Shown: positions 1-8,361 of the stretch, one piece after another | How the letters are laid out: every line of letters begins with the position of its first letter | Numbering within the stretch: position 1 is the first letter of the stretch | Assembly: GCF_004912145.1 (NCBI RefSeq) | Contig: NZ_STGT01000006.1 | Span: 231,413-295,412, forward strand | DNA from: Peteryoungia rhizophila | GTDB taxonomy: Bacteria > Pseudomonadota > Alphaproteobacteria > Rhizobiales > Rhizobiaceae | Direction: 5' to 3' | DNA: 64,000 nucleotides | The notes under the pieces: model-generated | What the model saw: only the letters and a program-made list of their open reading frames with translations | Database searches by the model: none | Told to the model about the DNA's origin: nothing | Made by a program: the position numbers and the translations under genes

Positions 1-28
1 TACAGGCCGCCTTTTGAATTCTGCTCAT
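1..28 (-). CDS. Probable L-carnitine dehydrogenase, first nine codons only
   Basis: An ATG read leftward from 28 opens a frame MSRIQKAAC that runs off the left edge. Carnitine dehydrogenases (3-hydroxyacyl-CoA dehydrogenase superfamily, NAD-dependent, L-carnitine to 3-dehydrocarnitine) typically begin with a short tail followed by KAACVGGG at the start of the Rossmann fold, so the last residues seen fit. It lies 68 nt downstream of, and on the same strand as, the dehydrocarnitine cleavage gene, which is the expected operon partner. A purine-rich stretch (GGACGAGAA) precedes the ATG. The evidence is nine codons plus context, so the call is tentative. Confidence 0.5.
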
Positions 29-96
29 CACGTTCTCGTCCGCATGTCGGTTTGTTCTATGACCCGTCTCCGAAATCATCAGGGACGGGCGATGCA

Positions 97-999
97 TCAG
101 CGCTTGGTCAGCTTCAGTTTCTTGCGCACCTCGTCTGGTCCGATGATCCGGGCACCCATGCCCTCGATCACGGTCACGGCCTTTTCGACGAGTTGGGCAT
201 TGGTGGCGAGCATGCCCTTGCCGGCATAGAGATTGTCCTCCAGCCCGACGCGCACATTACCGCCAGCCAGCACGGCGGCCGCCGGATAGGCCATGGCATT
301 GCGGCCGATCGAGAAGGCCGAGAAGGTCCAGGTCGGCGGCACGTTGTTGACCATGGCCATGAATGTGTTGAGGTCATCGGGCGCGCCCCAGGGAATGCCC
401 ATGCATAGCTGGATCAGCACGGGATCCTCGATCAGACCTTCCTCGACCAGTTGTTTGGCGAACCACAGATGGCCGGTATCGAAGGCTTCGATCTCGGGCC
501 GGACGCCAAGATCCGTCATCAGCTTCGCCATGGCACGCAGCATCGATGGCGTGTTGGTCATGACATAGTCGCCGAGCGAGAAATTCATCGTGCCGCAGTC
601 GAGCGTGCAGATTTCCGGCAGGCATTCGGCCACATGGCTGACGCGCTCGGTGGCGCCGGCCATGTCTGTGCCCACGGGATTGAGCGGCAGCGGCTGTTCG
701 ACATTGCCGAAGATCAGGTCTCCGCCCATGCCGGCCGTGAGGTTCAGGACCACGTCGACATCGGCCGAACGGATGCGATCCGTGACTTCCTTGTACAGAT
801 CATTGCGGCGGCTCGCAGCACCCGTTTCCGGATCGCGGACATGGCAATGCACGACGGCGGCCCCGGCCTTGGCGGCATCGATGGCGGACTCGGCAATCTG
901 CTTGGGAGTGATCGGTACATGCGGCGATTTCGAGGTGGTGTCTCCGGCGCCGGTGACGGCACAGGTGATGAAGACATCCCGGTTCATGGCTAATGGCAT
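97..999 (-). CDS. cdhC: BKACE-family beta-keto acid cleavage enzyme, probable 3-dehydrocarnitine cleavage
   Basis: A 300-residue protein of the beta-keto acid cleavage (3-keto-5-aminohexanoate cleavage) family, a Zn-dependent TIM barrel that condenses a beta-keto acid with acetyl-CoA. In the carnitine pathway this splits 3-dehydrocarnitine to betainyl-CoA and acetoacetate. The metal-binding segment AVVHCHVRDP and the substrate-loop region GNVRVGLEDN are intact, and length is normal. The start at 999 is preceded by GGGAGAA at good spacing; a second ATG lies four codons in. The divergent GlxA-family regulator at 1111 and the probable dehydrogenase downstream match the cdh arrangement of carnitine-degrading bacteria. 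Substrate assignment is inferred from context and overall similarity. Confidence 0.85.
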   Translation of the reverse strand: MPLAMNRDVFITCAVTGAGDTTSKSPHVPITPKQIAESAIDAAKAGAAVVHCHVRDPETGAASRRNDLYKEVTDRIRSADVDVVLNLTAGMGGDLIFGNVEQPLPLNPVGTDMAGATERVSHVAECLPEICTLDCGTMNFSLGDYVMTNTPSMLRAMAKLMTDLGVRPEIEAFDTGHLWFAKQLVEEGLIEDPVLIQLCMGIPWGAPDDLNTFMAMVNNVPPTWTFSAFSIGRNAMAYPAAAVLAGGNVRVGLEDNLYAGKGMLATNAQLVEKAVTVIEGMGARIIGPDEVRKKLKLTKR

Positions 1000-1110
1000 G
1001 GACAGTTCTCCCCTGTTGCCTGGGGGGTATTACGGGGCAGAATGTCGCAGGATGCTTTGCACCATCGGATCTGTTCTGTACACTATCGGAAATCCTGGAA
1101 ATTCGATGCA

Positions 1111-2136
1111 ATGCCCGAGCAGACTGCGCCCCCTGATTTCGCACCCACTTCGACCCTTCTCGACATTCTCGTCGTGCCGGACACCAATCTCATTCTCGTG
1201 GCCTCGGTGATCGAGCCCCTTCGACTGGCCAATAGGGTCAGCGGGCTCGAGCTCTATCGTTGGAGACTTTTGAGCCCCAACGGTCAGGCGATCCAGACCA
1301 AAAGCAACATTCCGATCCCGGTTCACGGCGCTTTCCAGCCCGGTAGCGAGGAGAACCCGCTCTTCGTTCTCTCGAGCCATGATTGGAAGCGTCAGGCAAC
1401 ATCAGAGCTCAAGCGGCTCTTGGCAAAGACGGCCCGTCATCGTGGCGTGGTGGCAGGCATCGAATCCGGCGTCTGGCTGCTTGCAGAGAGTGCGCTTCTC
1501 GACAATTTTTCCGCGACGCTGCATTGGGAGGATTATGACGAGTTCTGCAGCGCCTATCCGCAGGTGCGGCCCGTGCGCGAACGTTTCGTCATCGATGGCA
1601 AGCGGATCACCACAGGTGGGTCTCTGCCGACGCTTGACCTGATGCTCGAGCTGATCCGTCGCCGCCATGGATATTCACTGGCGCTCGAAGTGTCGCGGCA
1701 GTTCATTTACGAGCAGGGCGGGGTCAGCAGTGACGCTGCAGCCATGCCCTCGACTGGCAGCATTCGGCTGGCTGACCCAAGGGTCAGTCATGCAATGCGG
1801 CTGATGGAAGAGCATATAGAACAGCCGCTGGCGCTGACTAAGCTCGCGCGTCGCATCGGGATCAGCGAAAGACGGCTGCAATCGCTGTTTACAACCGCAA
1901 TCGGCGTGCCGCCGCATCTCCACTATCTGGCGCTGCGTCTCAACGCCGCCCGTCGCAAAGTGATCGAGACCCGCGCGGCATTTGCCGATATCGCTGCCGC
2001 AACCGGCTTCAACTCAGCTTCGGCCTTTTCGCGCAGCTATCGCGGCCATTTCCACGAGAGCCCGAGCGAAACCCGTCGGCGTCTGACGTCGGCTGCGCGG
2101 ACGGGCGAAGTTTTCGACATTCTTGCGGTCAGGTAG
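1111..2136 (+). CDS. cdhR: GlxA-family AraC-type activator, probable carnitine catabolism regulator
   Basis: A 341-residue regulator with an N-terminal class I glutamine amidotransferase-like (DJ-1/PfpI) sensor domain (about residues 15-200) and a C-terminal AraC/XylS DNA-binding domain with two helix-turn-helix motifs (about 215-320, including LTKLARRIGISERRLQSLF). The frame is open from 1042, but the ATG at 1111 (MPEQTAPP) has a GGAA upstream and matches the usual length. It is divergent from the dehydrocarnitine cleavage gene; CdhR regulators of this family activate carnitine genes in response to carnitine. The ligand is inferred only from position. Confidence 0.82.
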   Translation: MPEQTAPPDFAPTSTLLDILVVPDTNLILVASVIEPLRLANRVSGLELYRWRLLSPNGQAIQTKSNIPIPVHGAFQPGSEENPLFVLSSHDWKRQATSELKRLLAKTARHRGVVAGIESGVWLLAESALLDNFSATLHWEDYDEFCSAYPQVRPVRERFVIDGKRITTGGSLPTLDLMLELIRRRHGYSLALEVSRQFIYEQGGVSSDAAAMPSTGSIRLADPRVSHAMRLMEEHIEQPLALTKLARRIGISERRLQSLFTTAIGVPPHLHYLALRLNAARRKVIETRAAFADIAAATGFNSASAFSRSYRGHFHESPSETRRRLTSAARTGEVFDILAVR

Positions 2137-2304
2137 GCGCGTCCGGCAGCGCTGCCCGGCTGTCAATAGCCTCCGTCTCGTGATAGGTTGCGCCATCCCG
2201 CTAACTCGCCTGCGTGCCATGTAGCTGACGCTGCCCCGTTCGCTCGCGCGTGGTAATGATGCCCATGCCCAAGTCTGAGCAAGACGAAGAGAAGAAGACG
2301 ACAA

Positions 2305-3354
2305 GTGCCCCAGACCAGAGAAACACCCCGCTACTTCAAGGCTCCCGTCTTTGCCGTCGCCCCGATGATCGACTGGACGGATCGGCATTGCCGCTTCTTC
2401 CATCGGCAGCTCTCGTCTCGGGCGCTTTTATATACCGAGATGGTGGTGGCCGATGCGATCATCCATGGGCCGCGGGAGAAGCTGCTTTCGTTCAACGACG
2501 CTGAACATCCGGTTGCCTTGCAGCTCGGTGGGTCGGATCCGGGCAAGCTGGTTGAGGCGGTCAGGATCGCTTCGGACTATGACTATGACGAGATCAATCT
2601 CAATGTCGGTTGTCCGTCGGACCGGGTGCAGTCGGGGACCTTCGGGGCTTGTCTCATGCAGACGCCCGAGGTGGTCGAGGCCTGTGTCTCGGCGATGAAA
2701 AAGGTGGCGACGGTGCCGGTTACGGTCAAGTGCCGGATCGGGGTGGATGATCAGGAGCCGGCGGAGGTACTGCCCGATTTTCTCGCGCGGATGATCGGGG
2801 CGGGGGCCGATGCGATCTGGATCCATGCGCGGAAAGCCTGGTTGAAGGGGCTTTCGCCGAAGGAGAACCGGGAGATCCCACCGCTGGATTACGAGCTGGT
2901 CTATCGGATGAAGCGGGAGAATCCGAGTGTTTTTCTCGGCATCAATGGCGGGATTTCCGATCTCGACCAGGCGGTGGAGCACCTCTCCGTCATGGATGGC
3001 GTCATGCTCGGGCGGGCGAGTTATCACAATGCGACGCTGCTGACCGAAGTCGATCAGCGGATCTATGGCGCGGCGGCCGTGCCGGTCGACTGGGATCATG
3101 TGCGTGATGTCATGATCGGTTATGCGGAGCGGGTCGTGGCGTCCGGGGGGCGGCTCAACCATGTCACGCGGCATATGGTCGGGCTGTTCCAGGGCTATGC
3201 CGGCGCGCGGCGCTATCGGCAGATCCTGTCGTCGGAGGCGACCAAGCCGGGTGTGTCGCCGGAGCTGATTGCCGAGGCCTTTGCAGCGGTCGACATCGCG
3301 GGCGGGCCGAAGACACAGGGCGCGCCCAGCAGCACGTCGGCGGCTGCGGAATGA
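2305..3354 (+). CDS. dusA: tRNA-dihydrouridine synthase DusA
   Basis: A 349-residue FMN-dependent TIM-barrel enzyme that reduces uridine to dihydrouridine in the tRNA D-loop (U20/U20a), using NADPH. The N-terminal APMIDWTDRHCR signature marks DusA, and NLNVGCPSDRVQSGTFGACL carries the catalytic cysteine. KCRIG, the IHARKAWLKGLSPKENR segment and the phosphate-binding GINGGI motif are all present. The start is GTG with only a weak purine-rich leader; the next ATG is too far inside the conserved core. The C-terminal 15 residues are low-complexity and dispensable. Stand-alone gene, converging on the cold-shock gene across a shared hairpin. Confidence 0.95.
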   Translation: MPQTRETPRYFKAPVFAVAPMIDWTDRHCRFFHRQLSSRALLYTEMVVADAIIHGPREKLLSFNDAEHPVALQLGGSDPGKLVEAVRIASDYDYDEINLNVGCPSDRVQSGTFGACLMQTPEVVEACVSAMKKVATVPVTVKCRIGVDDQEPAEVLPDFLARMIGAGADAIWIHARKAWLKGLSPKENREIPPLDYELVYRMKRENPSVFLGINGGISDLDQAVEHLSVMDGVMLGRASYHNATLLTEVDQRIYGAAAVPVDWDHVRDVMIGYAERVVASGGRLNHVTRHMVGLFQGYAGARRYRQILSSEATKPGVSPELIAEAFAAVDIAGGPKTQGAPSSTSAAAE

Positions 3355-3396
3355 TTTTTAGCGTGGCTTTCCGGCATTTCTGAGGTCCGAAAGCGA

Positions 3397-3430
3397 GAAT
3401 GGCGCCCCGGGGGGACGCCATTCGAAACTT
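3397..3430. terminator. Hairpin between convergent dusA and csp genes
   Basis: Arms GAATGGCG (3397-3404) and CGCCATTC (3416-3423) enclose a GC-rich loop that can pair further, followed on the + strand by a short CTTTT. It lies between the ends of two converging genes, so it probably stops transcription in both directions. The poor T-tract on the minus side keeps this moderate. Confidence 0.6.
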
Positions 3431-3434
3431 TTGA

Positions 3435-3647
3435 TCAGTCGGCCTGGATGTTGACGGCCTTGGGGCCCTTGCCCATGCGGTCCGGCTCGGTGTCGAAGGT
3501 GACCTGCTGGCCATCCTGCAGGCTCTGCAGGCCAGACGCCTGGAGCGCGGAGATGTGGACGAACACGTCCTTGGCGCCGCCTTCCGGGGTGATGAAGCCG
3601 AAGCCCTTGTCCTGGTTGAAGAATTTTACAGTGCCCTTGGTGGCCAT
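3435..3647 (-). CDS. Cold-shock domain protein (CspA family)
   Basis: A 70-residue single cold-shock domain (OB fold) that binds single-stranded RNA/DNA and melts RNA structure. Both nucleic-acid motifs are present: KGFGFIT (RNP1) and DVFVHIS (RNP2). The reading frame is open further upstream, but the ATG at 3647 has AAGGAA at ideal spacing and gives the standard MATKGTVKFF start. It is one of the several CspA paralogues normal for rhizobia; I cannot say whether this one is cold-induced. The 446 bp upstream are non-coding and could hold a structured leader. Confidence 0.95.
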   Translation of the reverse strand: MATKGTVKFFNQDKGFGFITPEGGAKDVFVHISALQASGLQSLQDGQQVTFDTEPDRMGKGPKAVNIQAD

Positions 3648-4093
3648 GGGAGAGTTCCTTGTTCCCGATTTTTTTTGTCGTCTGCGCCACGGCCGGCGGA
3701 CCGGAAGCGGCAAGGCAAAATTCCGCCGAAACGGAACCGTCGAGGGATCGCGATAACGGGGAAAGAACGTCTACCGGCGGGAGAAGGCCCCCAGGACCGC
3801 ACGGGCGGTTTCACTCAATCTGTCCAGTCTCCGGGATCTTTGGCCCGAACCTCAAAAAACGTAGGGACATTTCCGAACCTTGGCAAGTATGAAAAGTCAC
3901 AGTCATCGCCACGGGACGCCGGCAAAGAGCTGAAATCCTTGAGATTTAGGGGGTGGGAACGATGCCGTGTCGCCACCCTCGGGCGAAGGGTGGCGAGCTG
4001 CCCGGGTGTTTTTCGACGGGGGACGACGGGTTGTTCCGTCTTGAAGCCGCCGTCCTCCGGGGTTAGGGGAGAGGTGGCTGGGCGCGGGAGTGG
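3648..4093. other. Non-coding region upstream of csp, with a hairpin
   Basis: No convincing gene. A run of eight T at about 3667-3675 lies just upstream of the csp ribosome site. A perfect hairpin CGCCACCCT / AGGGTGGCG sits at 3971-3995, and the following GC-rich stretch up to 4085 resembles dispersed rhizobial intergenic sequence. The csp promoter and leader must be here but I could not pick a defined -35/-10 pair. Confidence 0.5.
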
Positions 4094-4726
4094 ATGAGTA
4101 TGGCGAAGACGGGTGCCGCAGTGATCGACCCTTACGAGCTCCTGGGCGTGGCCCGCGATGCCGACGATGCGGCCGTCAAGGCGGCCTATCGCAAGGTGGC
4201 GAAAACCGCCCATCCGGATGCCGGCGGCGATGCCGAGGCCTTCGCAAAGATCTCCGCCTGTTACGACCTGCTGAAGGATCCCGTGCGCCGCCGGGTCTTC
4301 GACGATACCGGCTATGATCCGCAGCTCGCCGAGCCCACCGATCTCAAGGGGCTGATGGTGCTGGAAACGCTGATCAACGACATGATCCTCGACGAGCGCG
4401 AGCCGGGCAGTTTCGATCCCGTGGCCGGGCTGCGCCGCAAGCTCACCGACGACATTCTCAAATGCCGCTTCCACATTCTCGAGCTGGAGCGCCACCGGGC
4501 GCGGGTGCGCAAACATCTCGACCGGCTCGGTCGCCGGCCGGAGACCGACGTGCTTGGCTCGATGCTCAGGGCGCGGGCGCAATCGATCACCGATGCGATC
4601 AAGGCGTCGGAAGTGCAGATCGGCGCGATCGAGCGGGCCTATTCCATGCTCGAGGGGTATTCCTACGAGCTGGAGCCTTTGCCTGTCGAAGTGGAAACCG
4701 AGGATCTGCCGAAGGCGGCGGAATAG
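4094..4726 (+). CDS. J-domain protein (DnaJ-like co-chaperone)
   Basis: A protein of about 210 residues with an N-terminal J domain (residues 11-70: DPYELLGVARDADDAAVKAAYRKVAKTAHPDAG, described here in part) including the invariant HPD tripeptide that stimulates Hsp70 ATPase. The remainder lacks the Gly/Phe and zinc-finger regions of DnaJ, so it is a type C J protein with a helical C-terminal half of unknown role. Two starts compete: ATG 4094 and ATG 4100; GGGAG at 4086-4090 is better spaced for 4100. Its Hsp70 partner (DnaK or another) cannot be told from here. Confidence 0.88.
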   Translation: MSMAKTGAAVIDPYELLGVARDADDAAVKAAYRKVAKTAHPDAGGDAEAFAKISACYDLLKDPVRRRVFDDTGYDPQLAEPTDLKGLMVLETLINDMILDEREPGSFDPVAGLRRKLTDDILKCRFHILELERHRARVRKHLDRLGRRPETDVLGSMLRARAQSITDAIKASEVQIGAIERAYSMLEGYSYELEPLPVEVETEDLPKAAE

Positions 4727-4785
4727 GAACGCCTCCCTCGCTTTCGCCACTACTTTCCCCATCACTGGCCCGCTCGCTTGCGCCC

Positions 4786-5292
4786 TCATGACGGGGTGGC
4801 CGCACGGACCGGCGGGTGTTTCTGCGGATTGCGGTGGCGCCAGACGCGGCGGTAAAGGGCGGATTCCTCCGGGTCCGGGTCGTTCGACTGCCAGGCGGCG
4901 AGGGCGGCTCTCTCGTGGTCCCGATGCGGGCCGGGCCGGCCGAGGATGCGGTGGATGAGGCCGAGCCGGGCGCGCAGCAGCGTTGCGGGCTGCTCGTCCA
5001 CCGGCCATGGGCGTGGGTCCTGGCTCGGGACGAGGCAGGCGGAGAGTGTATCGGCGAGCGTCAACAGATCGCGACGCAGGGCGGGCTCGGCATGGATGAG
5101 GCAGCGCGGCAGGCGTTCGCCTGTTGTGATCGGCCGCTCGGCCGGGGCGGCCGGGCCGCAGCAGGTGCGGCTACGCCGGCATTGGCGTGTATGGCAGTGC
5201 AGGGGGACGCGATGCTCGGCGGCCATGTCGCGCATGAGGCGCAGGTGCAGCGGTTCGATGATGGGTCCGCTGATGGTCTGAAGGTCTGGCAT
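4786..5292 (-). CDS. Conserved-looking hypothetical protein, Cys/His-rich N-terminus
   Basis: A 168-residue protein that I do not recognise. The start at 5292 is backed by AAAGGAG six bases before the ATG, which favours this strand over the overlapping antisense frames. The N-terminal third holds a compact Cys/His group (LHCHTRQCRRSRTC), which could bind metal but does not match a named zinc finger. The middle is helical and Arg/Leu-rich, with a Trp-containing segment near the C-terminus (YRRVWRHRN). No signal peptide or membrane segment. It is convergent with the J-domain gene. Confidence 0.65.
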   Translation of the reverse strand: MPDLQTISGPIIEPLHLRLMRDMAAEHRVPLHCHTRQCRRSRTCCGPAAPAERPITTGERLPRCLIHAEPALRRDLLTLADTLSACLVPSQDPRPWPVDEQPATLLRARLGLIHRILGRPGPHRDHERAALAAWQSNDPDPEESALYRRVWRHRNPQKHPPVRAATPS

Positions 5293-5337
5293 GCCGGTCT
5301 CCTTTCGGTGTTTCGGGAAAGAGTGAAGGGGCGGGGC

Positions 5338-5364
5338 CTGTCTTCCCCCTTGCGGGGGAGACAG
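5338..5364. repeat. REP-like hairpin (T/CCCCC - ttgc - GGGGGA)
   Basis: An inverted repeat with arms CTGTCTTCCCCC and GGGGGAGACAG around a ttgc loop. The same core in reverse complement occurs at 8336-8356, and a relative is at 24279-24299. Short palindromes of this form are dispersed in rhizobial intergenic regions. It lies left of the OLD-like gene. Confidence 0.6.
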
Positions 5365-5540
5365 ATCAACCCAAGCTCCGCCGCCGGTCGGGATCGCTCC
5401 CTCCGGGGGTGGTCATGTCAGTCTCGGACGAGGCGCCAGAAGCAACCTGTCTAAGTAGTTTTATGTGGCTCCCTCCGGTGCCTCGTTCGGCGTCTATTCC
5501 CGCTGCATGCGTCTCTCTGGCAAGGCGGCGACGGTCCTTG

Positions 5541-5567
5541 GTCCTCGGGTCAGGCCCGAGGATGACC
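5541..5567. repeat. CCTCGGG/CCCGAGG palindromic element, copy 1
   Basis: Arms CCTCGGG (5543-5549) and CCCGAGG (5555-5561) sit in a 27-bp unit that differs from the unit at 8817-8843 at a single central position. Here it is intergenic; the second copy is inside uvrB and is translated. The match over 27 bp in two contexts shows it is a dispersed element. Confidence 0.75.
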
Positions 5568-6213
5568 GAGGAATGACCGGGCGCGGGTCCGGCTGCGACG
5601 TCACACGAGATGACGCTTCAGCCTGGCCGGTGGCCCGGGAGGTTCCCGCCGGATGGTGCACCAATCCGACCGGGCCCCTCGCCCGGGGGATGCTTTTCGA
5701 TCATTGGCGATCGTCCAACATCCCCGCCGTTTTGTTCGCCCCGCCGTCTGGCATGTTCGCGACGGCGTGGGCGCCTTGTCTGTGTGCCTCTGAGGCACGT
5801 CCTTCCGATCGGGGTATCCAGTCCTGGGGCATCCGACCCCAAAACCTTCGTCCAGCCCCTCGTCCGGAGGGAGACCGTTGCAGCGGGCCGGGGATTTGTG
5901 CCTGCGACAGCACTCGCCCCCGGCGCCGGCCCCGCCTCGCCTGACATCGCATCGTCAGGTGTATCCGAGGGCGGGACGGGGAATAGGGTAAAGCGGTGGA
6001 AATGGGCGGGGATGAAAAAACATGTCGGCGATTGATTTTGTTGGGGAATCGCTGCGGCGCGTCCCCCTTTTTTTAGAAGTTTACATGTGCCTTCATCGGA
6101 TCACTTACGATTGCGTTGTGAATCGGCTGCTACATCAACTTGTATAGACTCAATTAGTCAGAGTACGCTCCGCATAAGATGATTGCGTGTTCGTCACACA
6201 TGTGGAGACTGCC

Positions 6214-8097
6214 ATGCCAACTCTAAGGCGCTTTATAATAAAGAATTTTCGAGGCATTAAGAGCGCGGAAATAAATGTAGATGTGCGAAAGAACGCGAAC
6301 GTAATTACGCTAATAGGTCTCAACGAAAGCGGAAAAACTACGATACTTGAGGCCTTGTCCCATTTTTCGACTGGGGATCGAACAATACCAAATCTGGTTG
6401 CTCGATCAGAAAGGAAGGAGCACCTTATATCGCTTATACCCATAGATCGGCGAGCCGCATTCACAGACAGCATAAAAATTACTGCTGAAATTGGATTTCC
6501 TGAAGGAGAGTTCCAAAAGTACGTTGATAGAGCCAAATTGAGGTTCTCAAAGGATCTGCGCGTCAAGAGTCCTATCGAAAAGATATCCGTAGCTAAGTGC
6601 TTTGAATACAAAGATAGTTCTTATGTAAGGCAAATGAGCTATTGGAGCGGCATAGACCTTGAGGTTAAGGATGCCGGTAAAAAAAAGTACGTCGATTACG
6701 TGTCGCCGGAAGATAAAACAGTAGATAATGATGTTTGGCTCTGGATTGTTGAAGAGATAGAAAAGGAACTTTTCGAGCTTGTATATTTTCCGACATTTAT
6801 AGTTGATATGCCGAATAGAATATATCTGGAAGAACACGACAACGAAAGTGCTATCAATTTATACTATAGAAAGGTGATAGAAGATATTTTGGCTAGTTTG
6901 GATGAGGGTATAGACCTCAAGCGGCACGTCGTTCAAAGGCTGAAAGATGCAAAGAGATTAGACGCCACCCCGAATTGGTTTTCAATTTTCTTTGGAAAGC
7001 CAGAACGTAGCTTGGTTGACTCGGTTCTTAACAAAATACAAGCAGCAATCAATCGCGAAGTTATCGGAAGCTGGGCCAAGGTTTTCAAGGGCTCGGCGAC
7101 GTCAAGAAGCGTCAAGCTTGAATGGAATGTCGATAGCCAAAAACAAGATATGGCTTATCTGTCTTTTGCAATTTCCGACGGGCAGTCGACGTATGCTATT
7201 CACGAGCGGTCATTGGGTTTTAGGTGGTTTTTCTCTTATCTACTTTTTACGCAATTTAGATCTAAATCAAAAAAGAAGACAATATTTTTGTTTGATGAGC
7301 CGGCGGCAAACCTTCATGCAAAAGCCCAAAGTCAACTTATGGAAAGTATAGCTAGAATTGTTGGTGGAGGAAACAAGGCTATATACTCTACTCATAGCCC
7401 TCATATGATAAATCCGGCTTGGTTGAGCGATGCATTTATCGTCGAGAACAAGTCTGTGAACATAGAGAAGCATGAGGATATTTATGGTATGGAAATGAAG
7501 GCAAACGATATACATGCGGTTGGATACGGCGAATTTGTGAGTAAATTCCCCGAGAAAACCACCTACTTTCAACCTGTTTGGGAGAAGCTTCTATATGAGA
7601 TTCCGCCAATTGTGGGATCTGGTCCGTATTTATGCGTTGAGGGGATATCGGATTTTCACTTATTCTATTACGTCAGAAATCTTAACGATCAGAAATTTAA
7701 ATTTTCTATAGTTCCTGGCGTTGGTGCAGGCGGATTTGAAGCTACTTTGCCGTCGCTATACGGCATCGGCGCTCAGTTCATACTTCTTTTGGACGACGAC
7801 ACACAGGGAAGAAAAGAAAAAGTTAGATACATTGAAAAAGGAATATTATCCGAGGATCAGGTCTATACTCTCGCTGATGTGAACCCTGAGTTTGCGGGCC
7901 GCCGACTTGAGGAGTTAATCACGGCTGGCTCCATGTCCCTCATCAAAGGCCGTTTCTCAGGCAAATCTGGTAAGAAGCAAGTTGGAATGTACCTTGCCGA
8001 GATAGCGAGTTCCGGTGCGAAAGGTTCTCTGGACACTGAAACGATCGCCAACGGTGAGATTGTGTTGCATTGGTTCGCTGACAAAATATCGAAGTAA
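6214..8097 (+). CDS. OLD-like ATPase with C-terminal TOPRIM nuclease domain (probable defence gene)
   Basis: A 627-residue protein. N-terminal SMC/RecF-like ATPase: FRGI near residue 12, Walker A GLNESGKTT (about 35-43), a signature-like ERSLGFRWFF segment, Walker B TIFLFDEPAANLH (about 355-367) and the H-loop STHSPHMI (about 391). C-terminal TOPRIM-type site: acidic VEGISDF (about 474) and LLDDDTQGR (about 526). This order is that of overcoming-lysogenization-defect (OLD) nucleases, which act in anti-phage defence. The ATG at 6214 has GGAG six bases upstream; a GTG at 6187 is possible but less likely. Base and codon usage are strikingly AT-rich against the flanks, indicating transfer. No partner gene adjoins it, so it resembles single-gene class 1 OLD. 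The actual target is unknown. Confidence 0.85.
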   Translation: MPTLRRFIIKNFRGIKSAEINVDVRKNANVITLIGLNESGKTTILEALSHFSTGDRTIPNLVARSERKEHLISLIPIDRRAAFTDSIKITAEIGFPEGEFQKYVDRAKLRFSKDLRVKSPIEKISVAKCFEYKDSSYVRQMSYWSGIDLEVKDAGKKKYVDYVSPEDKTVDNDVWLWIVEEIEKELFELVYFPTFIVDMPNRIYLEEHDNESAINLYYRKVIEDILASLDEGIDLKRHVVQRLKDAKRLDATPNWFSIFFGKPERSLVDSVLNKIQAAINREVIGSWAKVFKGSATSRSVKLEWNVDSQKQDMAYLSFAISDGQSTYAIHERSLGFRWFFSYLLFTQFRSKSKKKTIFLFDEPAANLHAKAQSQLMESIARIVGGGNKAIYSTHSPHMINPAWLSDAFIVENKSVNIEKHEDIYGMEMKANDIHAVGYGEFVSKFPEKTTYFQPVWEKLLYEIPPIVGSGPYLCVEGISDFHLFYYVRNLNDQKFKFSIVPGVGAGGFEATLPSLYGIGAQFILLLDDDTQGRKEKVRYIEKGILSEDQVYTLADVNPEFAGRRLEELITAGSMSLIKGRFSGKSGKKQVGMYLAEIASSGAKGSLDTETIANGEIVLHWFADKISK

Positions 8098-8122
8098 GCA
8101 TTCGGTGATTGTTTTCTAGAAA

Positions 8123-8269
8123 CTACAAGCGCCTCACCACCCACACCAACCCAACCACCAATGCCACCATCACATCCCGCACCAGCCATCTCACGCTGCG
8201 GGAACGGCTGCGCCAGCCGGCGGTCATGTAACTGAGGATATCCGAGAGCAGGTTTGCCAAGTCTTGCAT
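8123..8269 (-). CDS. Possible small membrane protein
   Basis: A 48-codon frame starting with ATG at 8267-8269 (MQDLANLLSDILSYMTAG). It has a basic middle (WRSRSRSVRW) and a hydrophobic C-terminal segment rich in Val/Leu (VMVALVVGLVWVV) ending RRL, which looks like a single membrane helix. Composition matches the GC-rich host rather than the AT-rich gene just downstream. No good ribosome site is visible (AGAGGGG is 12 or more bases too far), so it may be spurious. Confidence 0.35.
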   Translation of the reverse strand: MQDLANLLSDILSYMTAGWRSRSRSVRWLVRDVMVALVVGLVWVVRRL

Positions 8270-8335
8270 GGTGGCCGTTTTGCCCCTCTCTTGGAATTTC
8301 TAGCACTTAACTGCGCTAAGATGCTGAAATTCCGT

Positions 8336-8356
8336 TCTCCCCCGCAAGGGGGGAGA
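8336..8356. repeat. REP-like hairpin downstream of uvrB
   Basis: Arms TCTCCCCC (8336-8343) and GGGGGAGA (8349-8356) around gcaa; it is the reverse complement of the core at 5338-5364. It lies 6 bp beyond the uvrB stop and may serve as its terminator. Confidence 0.6.
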
Positions 8357-8361
8357 TAACG

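Larger units (their letters stand above)
5293..6213. other. Long non-coding region with two palindromic repeats and a GC shift
   Basis: About 920 bp without a supportable gene; the open frames here are GC-driven and mutually overlapping. It contains a G/C hairpin at 5338-5364 and a CCTCGGG/CCCGAGG palindrome at 5541-5567. From about 6040 the base composition turns abruptly AT-rich and stays so through the OLD-like gene, marking the left boundary of probable transferred DNA. A TATAGA at 6143-6148 could be a -10 element for that gene, but no good -35 accompanies it. Confidence 0.55.

Noticed and set aside
3815..5454. Overlapping frames on both strands around the J-domain gene (3815-5008 minus, 4816-5454 plus)
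   Set aside because: They conflict with the J-domain gene and the 4786-5292 gene, which have better starts.
5465..6035. Several open frames between 5,465 and 6,035
   Set aside because: They cover a palindromic repeat and each other in different frames; none has a ribosome site or family resemblance.
6067..8125. Similar short strings TTTTAGAAGTTTACA (about 6071) and TTTTCTAGAAACTACA (about 8112) as possible insertion-site direct repeats of the OLD-like gene
   Set aside because: They match imperfectly and are in AT-rich sequence where such similarity is expected by chance.
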